Source: RGIG6353 sp964650465 (GTDB taxonomy: Bacteria > Bacillota > Clostridia > Oscillospirales > SIG627). Taken from it: a stretch of 64,000 nucleotides of DNA. The translations under genes and the position numbers were made by a program. Numbering within the stretch: position 1 is the first letter of the stretch; each line of letters starts with the position of its first letter. Below are positions 1 through 9,065 of the stretch, piece after piece. Under the pieces are notes generated by a model that did no database searches, was not told the origin of the DNA, and was given only the letters and a program-made list of their open reading frames with translations. The stretch spans positions 10,311 to 74,310 of the forward strand of contig CAZYTA010000007.1 in assembly GCA_964650465.1 (NCBI GenBank), given 5' to 3'.

Positions 1-933
1 ATTCACGAAAGCGTAGGTGACTCTCACGTTATTCTCGGTCTTGTGGGAGACACCTCGAAGCTGGATATGGACCTGATAGCCGCCCTCGACATTGTAGAGG
101 ATGTAAAACGTGTGCAGGAACCATACAAGAACGCTAACAGAAAATTCCACGCCGAAGACACAGTAATAAAGGTAGGAAATACACAGATAGGCGGAGGAAC
201 TCTGACGGTCATGGCAGGTCCCTGCTCAATCGAAACCGAAGAACAGATGATTTCTGTAGCAAAAAGTGTAAAAGCAGCAGGTGCTACAATTCTGCGCGGA
301 GGAGCCTTTAAACCCCGTACCTCTCCATATTCCTTCCAAGGGCTCGGAGCAGACGGTATTGAGCTTCTCAAAACGGCAAGAAAAGAAACAGGGCTTCCCA
401 TAATCACGGAAATTATGGAGATTTCTCAGCTTCCGCTTTTTGAAGATGTTGATATCATTCAAGTAGGAACAAGAAATATGCAGAACTTTAATCTGCTTCG
501 TGAGCTTGGACGTCAGAACAAGCCCGTAATGATCAAAAGAGGTATGTCCGCCACATATGAGGAGTGGCTGATGAGTGCCGAGTATGTTATGGCATCCGGC
601 AACGAACAGGTAATTCTCTGCGAAAGAGGAATCAGAACCTTTGAGTCATACACAAGAAATACTCTCGACATTGCGGCTATTCCGGTTTTGAAGAAACTAT
701 CCCACTTCCCTGTTATAATCGACCCCAGCCACGCAACAGGAAAATCCGCTCTCGTTGAACCGCTTGCAATGGCAGCTGTAGCAGGCGGTGCAGACGGTGT
801 CATGATAGAAGTTCACAATGACCCCGAGCATGCTTGGTGCGACGGTCCTCAATCACTTAACCCCGAAGCCTTCGAAAAGATGAACAAGAAGCTCATTGCA
901 CTTCACGGCTTTATGAAAACAATAGGAGAATAA
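1..933 (+). CDS. aroF: DAHP synthase (3-deoxy-7-phosphoheptulonate synthase), 5' end outside window
   Basis: Condenses phosphoenolpyruvate with erythrose 4-phosphate, the first step of the shikimate pathway, in the cytosol. The frame is already open at base 1 (IHESVGDSHV...), so the gene starts upstream and an internal GTG at 43 is not the start. The visible 310 codons hold the tail of an N-terminal regulatory domain (about residues 1-55), then the TIM barrel: GPCSIE, KPRTSPY, LCERGIRTFE, DPSHATGK and the metal and substrate motif EVHNDPE. This is the Thermotoga/Bacillus-like type I-beta enzyme with a fused N-terminal domain, known for feedback control by aromatic amino acids. It is followed two bases later by tyrA in the same operon. 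Family assignment is firm; the symbol aroF rather than aroG or aroH is conventional. Confidence 0.95.
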   Translation: MHESVGDSHVILGLVGDTSKLDMDLIAALDIVEDVKRVQEPYKNANRKFHAEDTVIKVGNTQIGGGTLTVMAGPCSIETEEQMISVAKSVKAAGATILRGGAFKPRTSPYSFQGLGADGIELLKTARKETGLPIITEIMEISQLPLFEDVDIIQVGTRNMQNFNLLRELGRQNKPVMIKRGMSATYEEWLMSAEYVMASGNEQVILCERGIRTFESYTRNTLDIAAIPVLKKLSHFPVIIDPSHATGKSALVEPLAMAAVAGGADGVMIEVHNDPEHAWCDGPQSLNPEAFEKMNKKLIALHGFMKTIGE

Positions 934-935
934 AA

Positions 936-1772
936 ATGAACATAGGATTGGTCGGTCTCGGACTCATGGGCGGTTCGATGGCGAAAGGAATAAAGGTAAA
1001 GACAGGTCACAGTGTTTTCGCTTTTGACATAAGTGAAGAAACCATGCTGATGGCAAAGCTGTCCGGAGCAATGGATGATGAGCTGAATGACAGTACGCTC
1101 CCGCTCTGTGACGTGATATTTCTTGCCCTCAGACCCGGTATTGCTGTAAAGTGGCTCGAAAGCAATGCCCTTAAAATAGCCGCTCATACCACTGTAGTGG
1201 ATTTCTGCGGTGTAAAGCGCAATGTTACGGCTAAAATGCGTAAAATAGCCGACGAAAACGGTTTTGGCTACATCGGCGGACACCCTATGGCAGGTAAAGA
1301 ACGCGGAGGCTTTAAAAACTCCACCCCCGACCTGTATGTCGGGGCATCAATGATACTTACCCCCGATGAGCACACTATTCCGGAGCTTCTTGAAGACCTG
1401 AGCAGTCTTTTCTACGATGTGGGATTTTCAAGAATAGTATATTCCACTCCCGACGAGCACGATAGAATAATAGCATACACATCACAGCTCGCACACATTG
1501 TATCAAGCGCATATATAAAATCCCCTGAGGCTCAAAGGCAGAGAGGCTTTTCGGCAGGAAGCTTCCGTGATATGACAAGAGTTGCATATCTTGATGAGGA
1601 TATGTGGACAGAACTGTTCTTAGAGGATGCAGATTATCTTACACATGAGCTTGATATACTCATAGATAATCTTGAAAAATACAAAACTGCCCTTCACAAC
1701 GGTGACAAGAATACTCTGCACAGCCTTTTAAAGGAAGGCAGAGAATGCAAAATCAAGGCAGGTGGCAACTGA
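936..1772 (+). CDS. tyrA: Prephenate dehydrogenase
   Basis: Oxidatively decarboxylates prephenate (or arogenate) with NAD(P)+ on the tyrosine branch. The 278-aa protein opens with a Rossmann nucleotide-binding motif (GLVGLGLMGGS) and carries the family signature GGHPMAGKE near residue 115 and the helix with the conserved His in TSQLAHIVSS. There is no C-terminal ACT domain, which is present in some longer homologues, so direct feedback by tyrosine through ACT is unlikely. The ATG at 936 lies two bases after the aroF stop with a GGAGAA ribosome site inside the aroF end. Its stop overlaps the aroB start (TGATG), which implies translational coupling. Confidence 0.93.
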   Translation: MNIGLVGLGLMGGSMAKGIKVKTGHSVFAFDISEETMLMAKLSGAMDDELNDSTLPLCDVIFLALRPGIAVKWLESNALKIAAHTTVVDFCGVKRNVTAKMRKIADENGFGYIGGHPMAGKERGGFKNSTPDLYVGASMILTPDEHTIPELLEDLSSLFYDVGFSRIVYSTPDEHDRIIAYTSQLAHIVSSAYIKSPEAQRQRGFSAGSFRDMTRVAYLDEDMWTELFLEDADYLTHELDILIDNLEKYKTALHNGDKNTLHSLLKEGRECKIKAGGN

Positions 1773-2824
1773 TGCAAAGAATTAAAATTAATGTGCCTGA
1801 TTCATATGATGTAATAATCGGCAGCGGAATACTAAAAAACTGTGCCGATATACTCAAAAATGTAAATATAACAGGAAAGCTTGCCATTGTATGCGACTCA
1901 AACGTTGCACCGTTATATCTTGACACGGTTGAAGGCGCTCTAAAGGCAGGAGGTTACGAGGTTGTCCACTTTGTTTTCCCTGCAGGGGAAGAATCAAAAA
2001 ATTTATCCACGCTTTCTGACATATTGGAATTTTTCGCCGAAAGCGGACTTACAAGACGTGACACAGCCATAGCGCTTGGCGGCGGCGTAACAGGTGATAT
2101 GACGGGCTTTGCGGCAGGTACATACATGAGAGGTATTTCCTATGTGCAGATTCCCACTACCCTTCTTGCCGCTGTCGATTCATCGGTGGGAGGTAAGACC
2201 GCTGTTGACCTGAAAGCAGGAAAGAATCTTGCAGGGCTGTTTATCCAGCCAAAGGCTGTAATCTGTGACACCGACACATTGAACACTCTGAAAGAAGAGG
2301 TCTACGCCGATGGAATGGCAGAGGTTATAAAAACAGCAATACTTGGAGACAAGGAGCTGTTTGACAGGCTTGAGTCTACGGAAAATGACAATGAATATAT
2401 CATTTCCAGATGTGTTGCATATAAGGGACAGGTTGTAAGTGAAGACGAATTTGAAATGGGAATCCGCAAGCTTCTCAACCTCGGACACACACCTGCTCAT
2501 TCGATTGAAAAATCAAGTGCATACACTATACCTCACGGTCATGCAGTAGCGATGGGACTTGGTATCATCACACGTTCAGCGTGGGATGAGGGATTGATTG
2601 ACGAAAGTTTAAAAAACAGAATTTTAAATGTATTGGAAAAGAACAAGCTTCCAACATCGGCACCGTACACATCAAAGGAGCTGTCCGACACAGCATTCTT
2701 TGATAAAAAAAGACAGGGGAATTCAATAAGCATTATAAAGATAAGGGATATCGGCGATTGCTTTATTGAGAAATGCCCGATGGATGAGGTTCAAAACATA
2801 TTTGCGAGAGGTAATGACAGATGA
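1772..2824 (+). CDS. aroB: 3-dehydroquinate synthase
   Basis: Converts DAHP to 3-dehydroquinate with NAD+ and a divalent metal. The 350-aa protein has the expected length and motifs: GGGVTGDMTGFAA, TTLLAAVDSSVGGKTAVD, and the metal-binding LNLGHTPAHSIE and HGHAVAMG. An in-frame ATG exists upstream at 1745, but the start at 1772 is preferred because it gives the family N-terminus (MQRIKINV), overlaps the tyrA stop by one base, and has AGGTGG seven bases upstream. Its end overlaps aroA by four bases (ATGA). Confidence 0.94.
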   Translation: MQRIKINVPDSYDVIIGSGILKNCADILKNVNITGKLAIVCDSNVAPLYLDTVEGALKAGGYEVVHFVFPAGEESKNLSTLSDILEFFAESGLTRRDTAIALGGGVTGDMTGFAAGTYMRGISYVQIPTTLLAAVDSSVGGKTAVDLKAGKNLAGLFIQPKAVICDTDTLNTLKEEVYADGMAEVIKTAILGDKELFDRLESTENDNEYIISRCVAYKGQVVSEDEFEMGIRKLLNLGHTPAHSIEKSSAYTIPHGHAVAMGLGIITRSAWDEGLIDESLKNRILNVLEKNKLPTSAPYTSKELSDTAFFDKKRQGNSISIIKIRDIGDCFIEKCPMDEVQNIFARGNDR

Positions 2825-4053
2825 AAATAAGGATATCCCCCTCCAAGCTGTCAGGAGCAATATCTGCAATTCCGTCAAAATCGGATGCTCACAGATTGCT
2901 TATTGCCTCCCTTTTATCCGAAGAAGAAACAGAAATATGTCTGCCTTCCAGCTCGGTGGACATTGATACAACCGTAAAATGCATACAGACACTTGGAGCA
3001 AAGGTTATAAAAAGCGGCGACTGTCTGAAAATATACAAAGGCAAGAAAACAAACGGCATCACCCTTGACTGTTCGGAAAGCGGCTCAACCTTCCGTTTTA
3101 TGGTACCTGTAGCATCTGTACTGTGTGATGAAGTTTCTTTTGTCGGACACGGCAGACTCCCGGACAGACCAATTTCAGAGCTTCTTGATGCGCTGAAAAG
3201 CAACGGGGCGGTATTTTCGGCAAACAAGCTTCCTTTTACAAAGACAGGCGTCTTAAAAAGCGGTGTTTTTGAATTGCCGGGAAACGTCAGCTCTCAATAC
3301 ATAACAGGGCTTCTGTTTGCACTGCCCTTGCTCGATGGCGATTCTGAAATACGACTGACAACAAAGCTTGAATCCTCAGCGTACATAGACATAACACTGT
3401 GGGCGCTGAAAAGATTCGGTATCGAAGCAGAACAAAAAGGCAACTCATATTTTGTAAAAGGTAATCAAAAATACATTTCTCCCGAAGCCTTGACAGTAGA
3501 CGGAGACTGGTCTAATGCTTCATATTTTCTGGCATCGGGTGTTACTGTAACAGGACTTGACACAAGTTCTCCTCAGGGTGATAAAAATATACTTGATGTA
3601 TTCCGTGCGCTTGGAGGCAAGGTGACAACAGACAGCGGAGTTAGGGTTGATGTATCAATGCTTTCCGGCTGTGAAATAGACATATCGGAAATTCCCGACA
3701 CCTTCCCTACCCTTGCGGTACTTGCAACAAGAGCCGAAGGTACAACAAAATTTGTAAACGGTGCGCGGCTGAGAATAAAGGAAAGCGACCGAATAGAAAC
3801 CACAGCCAAGCTCATACGTGCGCTTGGCGGCAAAGTAACTGAGTATGATGACGGCATGGAAGTTACGGGATGTAAACTGTACGGCGGCGAGGTTGACGGA
3901 GCCGGAGACCATAGAATAGTAATGGCAGCGGCTTTGGCAGCAAGCTTCTGTGAAGGGGAAGTTATAATAAACGGTGCAGAAGCAGTAACAAAATCATACC
4001 CCTCATTCTTTGAAGATTATAAAAAGCTTGGAGGTAAATGCTATGTCATCTGA
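2821..4053 (+). CDS. aroA: EPSP synthase (3-phosphoshikimate 1-carboxyvinyltransferase)
   Basis: Transfers enolpyruvyl from PEP to shikimate 3-phosphate. The 410-aa sequence has the two-domain inside-out barrel pattern with KSDAHRLLI near the N-terminus (classically PGSKSxTNR), GSTFRFMVP near residue 90, DGDWSNASYF, RIKESDRI and DHRIVMA. The N-terminal and GSTFR motifs differ from the Escherichia-type sequence (LGNAGTAxR), which is typical of the divergent class II-like enzymes; tolerance to inhibitors cannot be judged from sequence alone. It is coupled to aroB by an ATGA overlap and overlaps aroC by 11 bases. Confidence 0.93.
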   Translation: MKIRISPSKLSGAISAIPSKSDAHRLLIASLLSEEETEICLPSSSVDIDTTVKCIQTLGAKVIKSGDCLKIYKGKKTNGITLDCSESGSTFRFMVPVASVLCDEVSFVGHGRLPDRPISELLDALKSNGAVFSANKLPFTKTGVLKSGVFELPGNVSSQYITGLLFALPLLDGDSEIRLTTKLESSAYIDITLWALKRFGIEAEQKGNSYFVKGNQKYISPEALTVDGDWSNASYFLASGVTVTGLDTSSPQGDKNILDVFRALGGKVTTDSGVRVDVSMLSGCEIDISEIPDTFPTLAVLATRAEGTTKFVNGARLRIKESDRIETTAKLIRALGGKVTEYDDGMEVTGCKLYGGEVDGAGDHRIVMAAALAASFCEGEVIINGAEAVTKSYPSFFEDYKKLGGKCYVI

Positions 4054-5119
4054 GTTTGGAAATAAATTAAAGGTATCTGTATTCGGACAGTCTCACGGAG
4101 AGGCAATCGGAGTTGTTATAAACGGACTGCCATCGGGTGAGGAAATAAATTTTGAAAAGCTGCAGGAGTTTATGGAAAGGCGCAGAGGCGGAAAAAATGC
4201 CTTTTCCACAAAGAGAAGCGAGGCAGATGTACCCGAAATACTTTCGGGTATAATTGACGGAAAAACCTGCGGTATGCCATTGTGTGCCGTTATCCGTAAC
4301 GGCGACAAGCGTTCCTCGGATTATTCGGAGCTTCTTGACAAGCCCAGACCCGGACATGCGGATTACACAGCCTTTGTAAAATGGCAGGGCAATGCAGACA
4401 TGAGGGGCGGCGGACATTTTTCGGGCAGACTTACAGCGCCCCTGTGTGTTGCGGGAGGTATTGCAAAGCAGATACTTGAAAAGCAGGGCATATTTGTAGG
4501 TGCGCATCTTGATTCTGTTGCGGGTATTAAGGATACCCCCTTTGCAATGACCGACGGAAAATGTCTTTTTGAAGCTGTTGCAAATAAGGATTTCCCCGTC
4601 ATTGACGATGCAAAGGGCGAGGAAATGAAGAAGGCTATTACAAATGCGGCAAACGACCTTGACTCCGTTGGCGGCGTTATTGAGTGTATGGTAACGGGTG
4701 TACCTGCAGGAATCGGAGAGCCCATGTTTGACGGAGTTGAAAACAGACTTGCTTCTGCTCTTTTCGGTATACCTGCCGTAAAGGGAGTTGAGTTCGGACG
4801 CGGCTTTGAGGCGGCGTTGATGAGAGGCTCGGAAAACAACGACCCCTATACTGTCGAAAACGGGGAAATAAAGACTGTCACCAACAATGCGGGCGGTATT
4901 CTGGGCGGAATAACCAACGGTGCGCCGATTGTGGTAAGGGTTGCAATAAAGCCAACCCCGTCAATTGCAAGGGAGCAGGATACTGTGAGTCTTTCACAGG
5001 GAGTACCTGCAAAGCTTTCCGTCAAGGGAAGGCATGACCCCTGCATTGCTCAAAGGGCTGTACCTGTTGTTGAGGCTGTTGCGGCGGCAGTAATACTTGA
5101 TATGCTTATCGGAGGTTGA
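4043..5119 (+). CDS. aroC: Chorismate synthase
   Basis: Forms chorismate from EPSP using reduced FMN, the last common step of aromatic biosynthesis. The 358-aa protein shows the signatures GQSHGEAIG at the N-terminus, MRGGGHFSGRLTAPL in the FMN site, and RHDPCIAQRAVPVVEA near the C-terminus. An earlier in-frame ATG at 4010 is rejected; the ATG at 4043 has GGAGG seven to eleven bases upstream and gives the family N-terminus MSSEFGN. It begins inside the end of aroA, so translation is probably coupled. Confidence 0.95.
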   Translation: MSSEFGNKLKVSVFGQSHGEAIGVVINGLPSGEEINFEKLQEFMERRRGGKNAFSTKRSEADVPEILSGIIDGKTCGMPLCAVIRNGDKRSSDYSELLDKPRPGHADYTAFVKWQGNADMRGGGHFSGRLTAPLCVAGGIAKQILEKQGIFVGAHLDSVAGIKDTPFAMTDGKCLFEAVANKDFPVIDDAKGEEMKKAITNAANDLDSVGGVIECMVTGVPAGIGEPMFDGVENRLASALFGIPAVKGVEFGRGFEAALMRGSENNDPYTVENGEIKTVTNNAGGILGGITNGAPIVVRVAIKPTPSIAREQDTVSLSQGVPAKLSVKGRHDPCIAQRAVPVVEAVAAAVILDMLIGG

Positions 5120-5122
5120 TTT

Positions 5123-6259
5123 ATGGATATTAAAGAGACAAGAGCAAAAATAGACGAATTAAATAACAAGATACTTGAGCTGTTTCTTGAAAGAATGGAT
5201 CTATCCGAGGAGGTTGTGCGATACAAGATAGAGCACGGGCTTCCCATTCTCAACAGAGAGAGAGAAAGAGAAATACTCCGCGAGGTTAAAGCGAAGGCGG
5301 GAGACAGAGAGGAGTATGCCTATCAGCTTTTCGTCAAGCTTATGGAGCTTTCAAAAGCATCTCAAAGAGAATTTCTTTCGGGTGATACCAAAATAAAGAA
5401 GGAGATAGAGACTGCTCTTCTGCCTGCCGAAAAGGTATTTCCAAAAATCGGAACGGTTGCCTGTCAGGGCGTAGAGGGTGCAAATTCACAGGCGGCAGCT
5501 GACAAGCTTCTTCCGAGAGGTGACATAATGTTTGTCAAGAGCTTTGAGGCTGTATTTGATGCGGTTGAGTCGGGATTTTCACAGTTTGGTGTGTTGCCCA
5601 TTGAAAACAATACACACGGCTCTGTAAGGAAGGTTTATGAGCTTTTGCAGAAGAAGCATTTTCACATTGTCCGTTCCACCTCCCTCAATATCCGTCACGA
5701 GCTTCTTGTAAAGCCCGGCACAAAATTGTCCGACATTAAGATAATCCGCTCACATGAGCAGGCAATCGGTCAGTGTCAGAGATTTCTTGCTACCTTCGGC
5801 TCAAATGTAAAGATAGAGTCATGCCCCAACACAGCAATGGCGGCAAAGGATGTATCCGAGTCTGACGGAAGCATTGCGGCGATAGCGAGTCACGATTGCA
5901 GAGAGCTTTACGGTCTTGAAACCCTTCGCGACGATATACAGGACAGCGACAACAACTACACTAAATTCATACTTATCGAGAAGGACTTATCCATATATGC
6001 AGGTGCAAACCGCATAAGTCTTATTCTTGCCACACCCAACAAGCCCGGTGCTTTGGGTGATATCCTCAATATGTTCTCATCACACGGAGTAAATATGGTG
6101 AAGCTTGAAAGCTGTCCCGTCACAGGCAGAAACTTTGAGTTCATCTTTTACATCGAGCTTGATGCATCGGTGAGAGACAGCGGTGTCGTTCCCATGCTTG
6201 AGGAATTGGAGCGTACCTGTGACAGCTTTACCTTCCTCGGAAACTATCCTGTGGTGTAA
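5123..6259 (+). CDS. pheA: Bifunctional chorismate mutase / prephenate dehydratase (P-protein)
   Basis: Rearranges chorismate to prephenate and dehydrates it to phenylpyruvate. The 378 aa divide into an AroQ-class helical mutase domain (about 1-90, with the RxxLS/RER-type basic residues in MDIKETRAKIDELN and ILNREREREIL), a dehydratase domain (about 105-285, GVEGANSQ, VLPIENNTHGSV and the TKF catalytic motif in NYTKFILIE), and a C-terminal ACT domain (about 295-370, NKPGALGDIL and LESCPV). The ACT domain is the expected site of phenylalanine feedback. The start is three bases after the aroC stop with GGAGG upstream. Confidence 0.94.
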   Translation: MDIKETRAKIDELNNKILELFLERMDLSEEVVRYKIEHGLPILNREREREILREVKAKAGDREEYAYQLFVKLMELSKASQREFLSGDTKIKKEIETALLPAEKVFPKIGTVACQGVEGANSQAAADKLLPRGDIMFVKSFEAVFDAVESGFSQFGVLPIENNTHGSVRKVYELLQKKHFHIVRSTSLNIRHELLVKPGTKLSDIKIIRSHEQAIGQCQRFLATFGSNVKIESCPNTAMAAKDVSESDGSIAAIASHDCRELYGLETLRDDIQDSDNNYTKFILIEKDLSIYAGANRISLILATPNKPGALGDILNMFSSHGVNMVKLESCPVTGRNFEFIFYIELDASVRDSGVVPMLEELERTCDSFTFLGNYPVV

Positions 6260-6264
6260 CCGTT

Positions 6265-7500
6265 ATGAAGTATTACGGATTAATAGGCAGACACCTCTCA
6301 CACAGCTATTCGAGAATGATTCATGTTGAAATGGGCTGTGAGGAATACTGTCACACAGAGCTTGAGCCCGAGGAGATAGCGGATTTCTTCAAGGGTCGGG
6401 AAATCGGGGGCATGAATGTGACCATCCCCTATAAAAAGGATGTTGTCCCCTACCTTGACATCATATCCGACGATGCTCGTGAGATAGGCTGTGTCAACAC
6501 TGTAATCACAAGAGACGGAAAGCTTGAGGGGCACAACACAGATGCTGACGGATTTCTCTGGATGGCAAAGAATGCGGGCATTGACATGGCGGGCAGGAAG
6601 GTGGTCATCTTCGGAGGAGGAGGAGCACAGCTTGCGGTAAGGCGCGCCACGAGAGTTGCAGGCGCACGGGAGGTAATTACCGTATCCCGAAGCGGTGAGG
6701 ACAATTACGAAAACCTTGACCGCCATGCAGATGCAGAGGTGCTTGTTAATGCCACACCTGTCGGAATGTATCCCGAGCCCGACGGACAGATAGTTGACCT
6801 TGACCTTTTCCCGAAATGCGAAGGTGTGCTTGACCTTATCTACAACCCCTTCCGTACAAATCTGCTTATACAGGCAGAGAAAAAGGGTATCCCCTGCTCC
6901 AACGGTCTGTCCATGCTTGTTGCACAGGCAAGAAAGGCAGAGGAGTATTTCAAGGGTGAAAAGATTGACGAGAGCGAGATAATGCGTATAATGCGGATTA
7001 TAGCGGGAAACACACGCAATATTGTGCTTATCGGTATGCCGGGCTCGGGTAAGAGTACGGCAGGCAGACTTCTTGCAGAGCTTTCGGGCAAGGAAATCAT
7101 TGATACAGATGATGAAATAGTCAAGACGACGGGTATGTCCATTCCCGAAATATTTGAAAAGGGCGGCGAAGCTCTTTTCAGAAGGTACGAAAGCGAGGCT
7201 GTGGCGAAAGCTTGTGAGAGCTTCGGTAAAATAATCATCACAGGCGGCGGTGCAGTAAAAACAGAAGCGAACTATCTGCCGTTGAAGAGATGCGGAAGGA
7301 TATATCATCTCGAAAGGGACATTTCACAGCTGTCGAGAGACGGCAGACCACTGTCTCAGAATGCCGACCTTGAGGAAATGTACCGCCAGCGGCTTCCTAT
7401 GTACACTCGCTTCAGAGATGCTGTAATTGAGGTTTCCGCAGACAAAAACAAAACTGCCGAAAGGATATGGAGGGATTTTTGTGAAAATTCTTGTAATTAA
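6265..7500 (+). CDS. aroE/aroK: Shikimate dehydrogenase - shikimate kinase fusion
   Basis: One 411-aa polypeptide carries two consecutive pathway enzymes. Residues 1-245 are AroE: the substrate loop SHSYSRMIH, catalytic Lys in MNVTIPYKKDV, NTDADGF, and a glycine-rich NADP turn. That turn reads GGGGAQLAVRRA, where family members usually have GAGGAARA, so the last small residues are unusual. Residues 251-411 are AroK: P-loop GMPGSGKST, IDTDDEIV, RRYESEA and GGGAVKTEA, with the lid arginine in SRDGRPLS. The join is short with no obvious long linker. The stop overlaps aroQ by 20 bases. Both halves look intact, so this is a real fusion, not a frameshift artefact. Confidence 0.93.
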   Translation: MKYYGLIGRHLSHSYSRMIHVEMGCEEYCHTELEPEEIADFFKGREIGGMNVTIPYKKDVVPYLDIISDDAREIGCVNTVITRDGKLEGHNTDADGFLWMAKNAGIDMAGRKVVIFGGGGAQLAVRRATRVAGAREVITVSRSGEDNYENLDRHADAEVLVNATPVGMYPEPDGQIVDLDLFPKCEGVLDLIYNPFRTNLLIQAEKKGIPCSNGLSMLVAQARKAEEYFKGEKIDESEIMRIMRIIAGNTRNIVLIGMPGSGKSTAGRLLAELSGKEIIDTDDEIVKTTGMSIPEIFEKGGEALFRRYESEAVAKACESFGKIIITGGGAVKTEANYLPLKRCGRIYHLERDISQLSRDGRPLSQNADLEEMYRQRLPMYTRFRDAVIEVSADKNKTAERIWRDFCENSCN

Positions 7501-7906
7501 CGGACCTAATATAAATATGCTGGGTATCAGAGAGCCCGAAATATACGGAAAAGGAACGCTTCATGACCTTGAGGAAATGATAAAAGGCAAAGCAGCAGAG
7601 CTTGGCATTGAGGTTGAATTCTTTCAGTCAAATCACGAGGGCGCATTGGTTGACAGAATTCAGGAGGCATACCAAAAAATCGACGGTATTGTGATAAATC
7701 CCGCCGCTTACACTCACACAAGCGTAGCGATACTTGATGCTGTAAAGGCTGTGGGAATTCCCACAGTTGAGGTACATATTTCGGACCCCGACATGAGAGA
7801 CGAATTCCGCAAGATATCATATATCCGTCAGGCGTGCGTTGCAACCGTCAAGGGCAAGGGCTTTGCAGGATATCTTGAGGCTATGGAAATATTGGTTAAT
7901 AAGTAA
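7481..7906 (+). CDS. aroQ: 3-dehydroquinate dehydratase, type II
   Basis: Removes water from 3-dehydroquinate. The 141-aa length and the motifs NGPNINMLG (with the following IREPEIYG), QSNHEGALVDRIQEA, NPAAYTHTSVA and VEVHISDP are those of the small dodecameric type II enzyme. GTG at 7481 is chosen as start: it gives the family N-terminus VKILVINGPN and lies eight bases after GGAGGG. An in-frame ATG at 7427 would add 18 residues that encode nothing recognisable and lie inside the aroK domain. The gene overlaps its upstream neighbour by 20 bases and is the last gene of the aromatic operon. Confidence 0.94.
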   Translation: MKILVINGPNINMLGIREPEIYGKGTLHDLEEMIKGKAAELGIEVEFFQSNHEGALVDRIQEAYQKIDGIVINPAAYTHTSVAILDAVKAVGIPTVEVHISDPDMRDEFRKISYIRQACVATVKGKGFAGYLEAMEILVNK

Positions 7907-7943
7907 TTTATACTTGAAAGCCCGTACATTTTAAAAAAAGCAC

Positions 7944-7984
7944 AACTGTGGCAAGAGGATAAAACCTCTTGCCACAGTTTTTTA
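7944..7984. terminator. Bidirectional intrinsic terminator after aroQ
   Basis: A 15-bp perfect stem (AACTGTGGCAAGAGG paired with its complement) with a six-base loop is followed by a T-run on the + strand and preceded by an A-run. It closes the aromatic operon and the convergent esterase transcript. Confidence 0.9.
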
Positions 7985-8040
7985 TTCGGGATATTCACAA
8001 AATTCGGTCTTACTTTCAAAGTTAAGCTATGAACCGAAAG

Positions 8041-9054
8041 CTATTTGATATTCATTATCGCTTCCGCAAGTCTGTGTGACAAAACGGTTTTCGTTGGGGG
8101 ATGAATGTCGTCGGTTTCGCATATATCCCTTGAAATGACGGTTTTGACATTGTGTGTCATTTCTCTGATTTTCAGCTGTGCCGCCTGAACCTTCCGCCAG
8201 GCATCATTGTCTCTGTACCAATCTTCTGTAAAATAGTCATGAAGCTGTATCACATAAAATGCAAGCTCTGTATCGGCAAAATCCGCTCTCCACTTATTTA
8301 TCAATGCGAGAAGCTCGTGGTGGTATACTTCGCTCTCCTTGCCTACAGCGTCAGCCTCACCCTGATACCAGATGACTCCGCTTAACTGATATGGAAACAC
8401 CTGTCTGAGCTGTTTTTCGTAGAGTGCACCGTCGGTATTCCATTTTTGATATTCGGGCATAGTGTGACCGACAGCCCTCTCGGAAACGGGAATATTTATA
8501 CCTATACCTTCAAAAGTGCCCTCGGGTACCCAGCTTTCGATGACCGATGCGCCCTGATTACAGTGTATCACTCCAACAGCTACATTCTTTTTCTCCGCGA
8601 TTTCATACCCTGCAAGATATCCGACAGCACTCCAAGCGTAAACAGTATCCTCGTAAGCTGTTACCCAGCCGTCATTAGATGAAAAAAGTTTGTTTGAGGT
8701 TATTCTGTCAACGAAGAAGCCACGCAGCATTTCGTTTGATTTATACAATTCCTTGGGGGTGTTACTTTCACCAAGCGTAAATTCGATATTGGACTGTCCT
8801 GCAAGCAGGTACACCTCTCCGACATAAATATTATCAAGTGTAATCGTTGCATCTTTGCAGGTCAGCTTCAGTGTGTACGGTCCGCCGTAGGACATCGGCG
8901 GGAGCTGTGTCTGCCATTTTCCGTTTTTGCAGGTCACCTCGCAGGTAACACCTGCAAATTCAACCTTGCCGACTCCTTCACCCTCTCCGTATATCAGTAT
9001 GGGCTTGCCTGCGGCAAACACCCCGTTTGACGAAAAAATTCTGTTGAAATTCAT
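8041..9054 (-). CDS. Sialate O-acetylesterase-like (SASA) carbohydrate esterase
   Basis: A 337-aa protein with a beta-rich N-terminal region (about 1-80) and an SGNH-type esterase core. The nucleophile block is LLAGQSNIEF (Ser about residue 94), followed by GVIHCNQGASVIESW, GVIWYQGEADA and the C-terminal Asp/His pair in ETDDIHPP. This matches the DUF303/SASA family, which removes acetyl groups from sialic acid or plant polysaccharides. There is no signal peptide, so it should act in the cytosol on imported oligosaccharides; the exact substrate is not visible. The start has GGGGGT six bases upstream. It follows the LysR gene by 11 bases and is probably co-transcribed. Confidence 0.85.
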   Translation of the reverse strand: MNFNRIFSSNGVFAAGKPILIYGEGEGVGKVEFAGVTCEVTCKNGKWQTQLPPMSYGGPYTLKLTCKDATITLDNIYVGEVYLLAGQSNIEFTLGESNTPKELYKSNEMLRGFFVDRITSNKLFSSNDGWVTAYEDTVYAWSAVGYLAGYEIAEKKNVAVGVIHCNQGASVIESWVPEGTFEGIGINIPVSERAVGHTMPEYQKWNTDGALYEKQLRQVFPYQLSGVIWYQGEADAVGKESEVYHHELLALINKWRADFADTELAFYVIQLHDYFTEDWYRDNDAWRKVQAAQLKIREMTHNVKTVISRDICETDDIHPPTKTVLSHRLAEAIMNIK

Positions 9055-9065
9055 ATTATACCCCC

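Noticed and set aside
6298..7308. Long minus-strand open frame (336 aa) opposite aroE-aroK
   Set aside because: Cys- and Tyr-rich shadow of a well-supported + strand gene; no ribosome site or family match.
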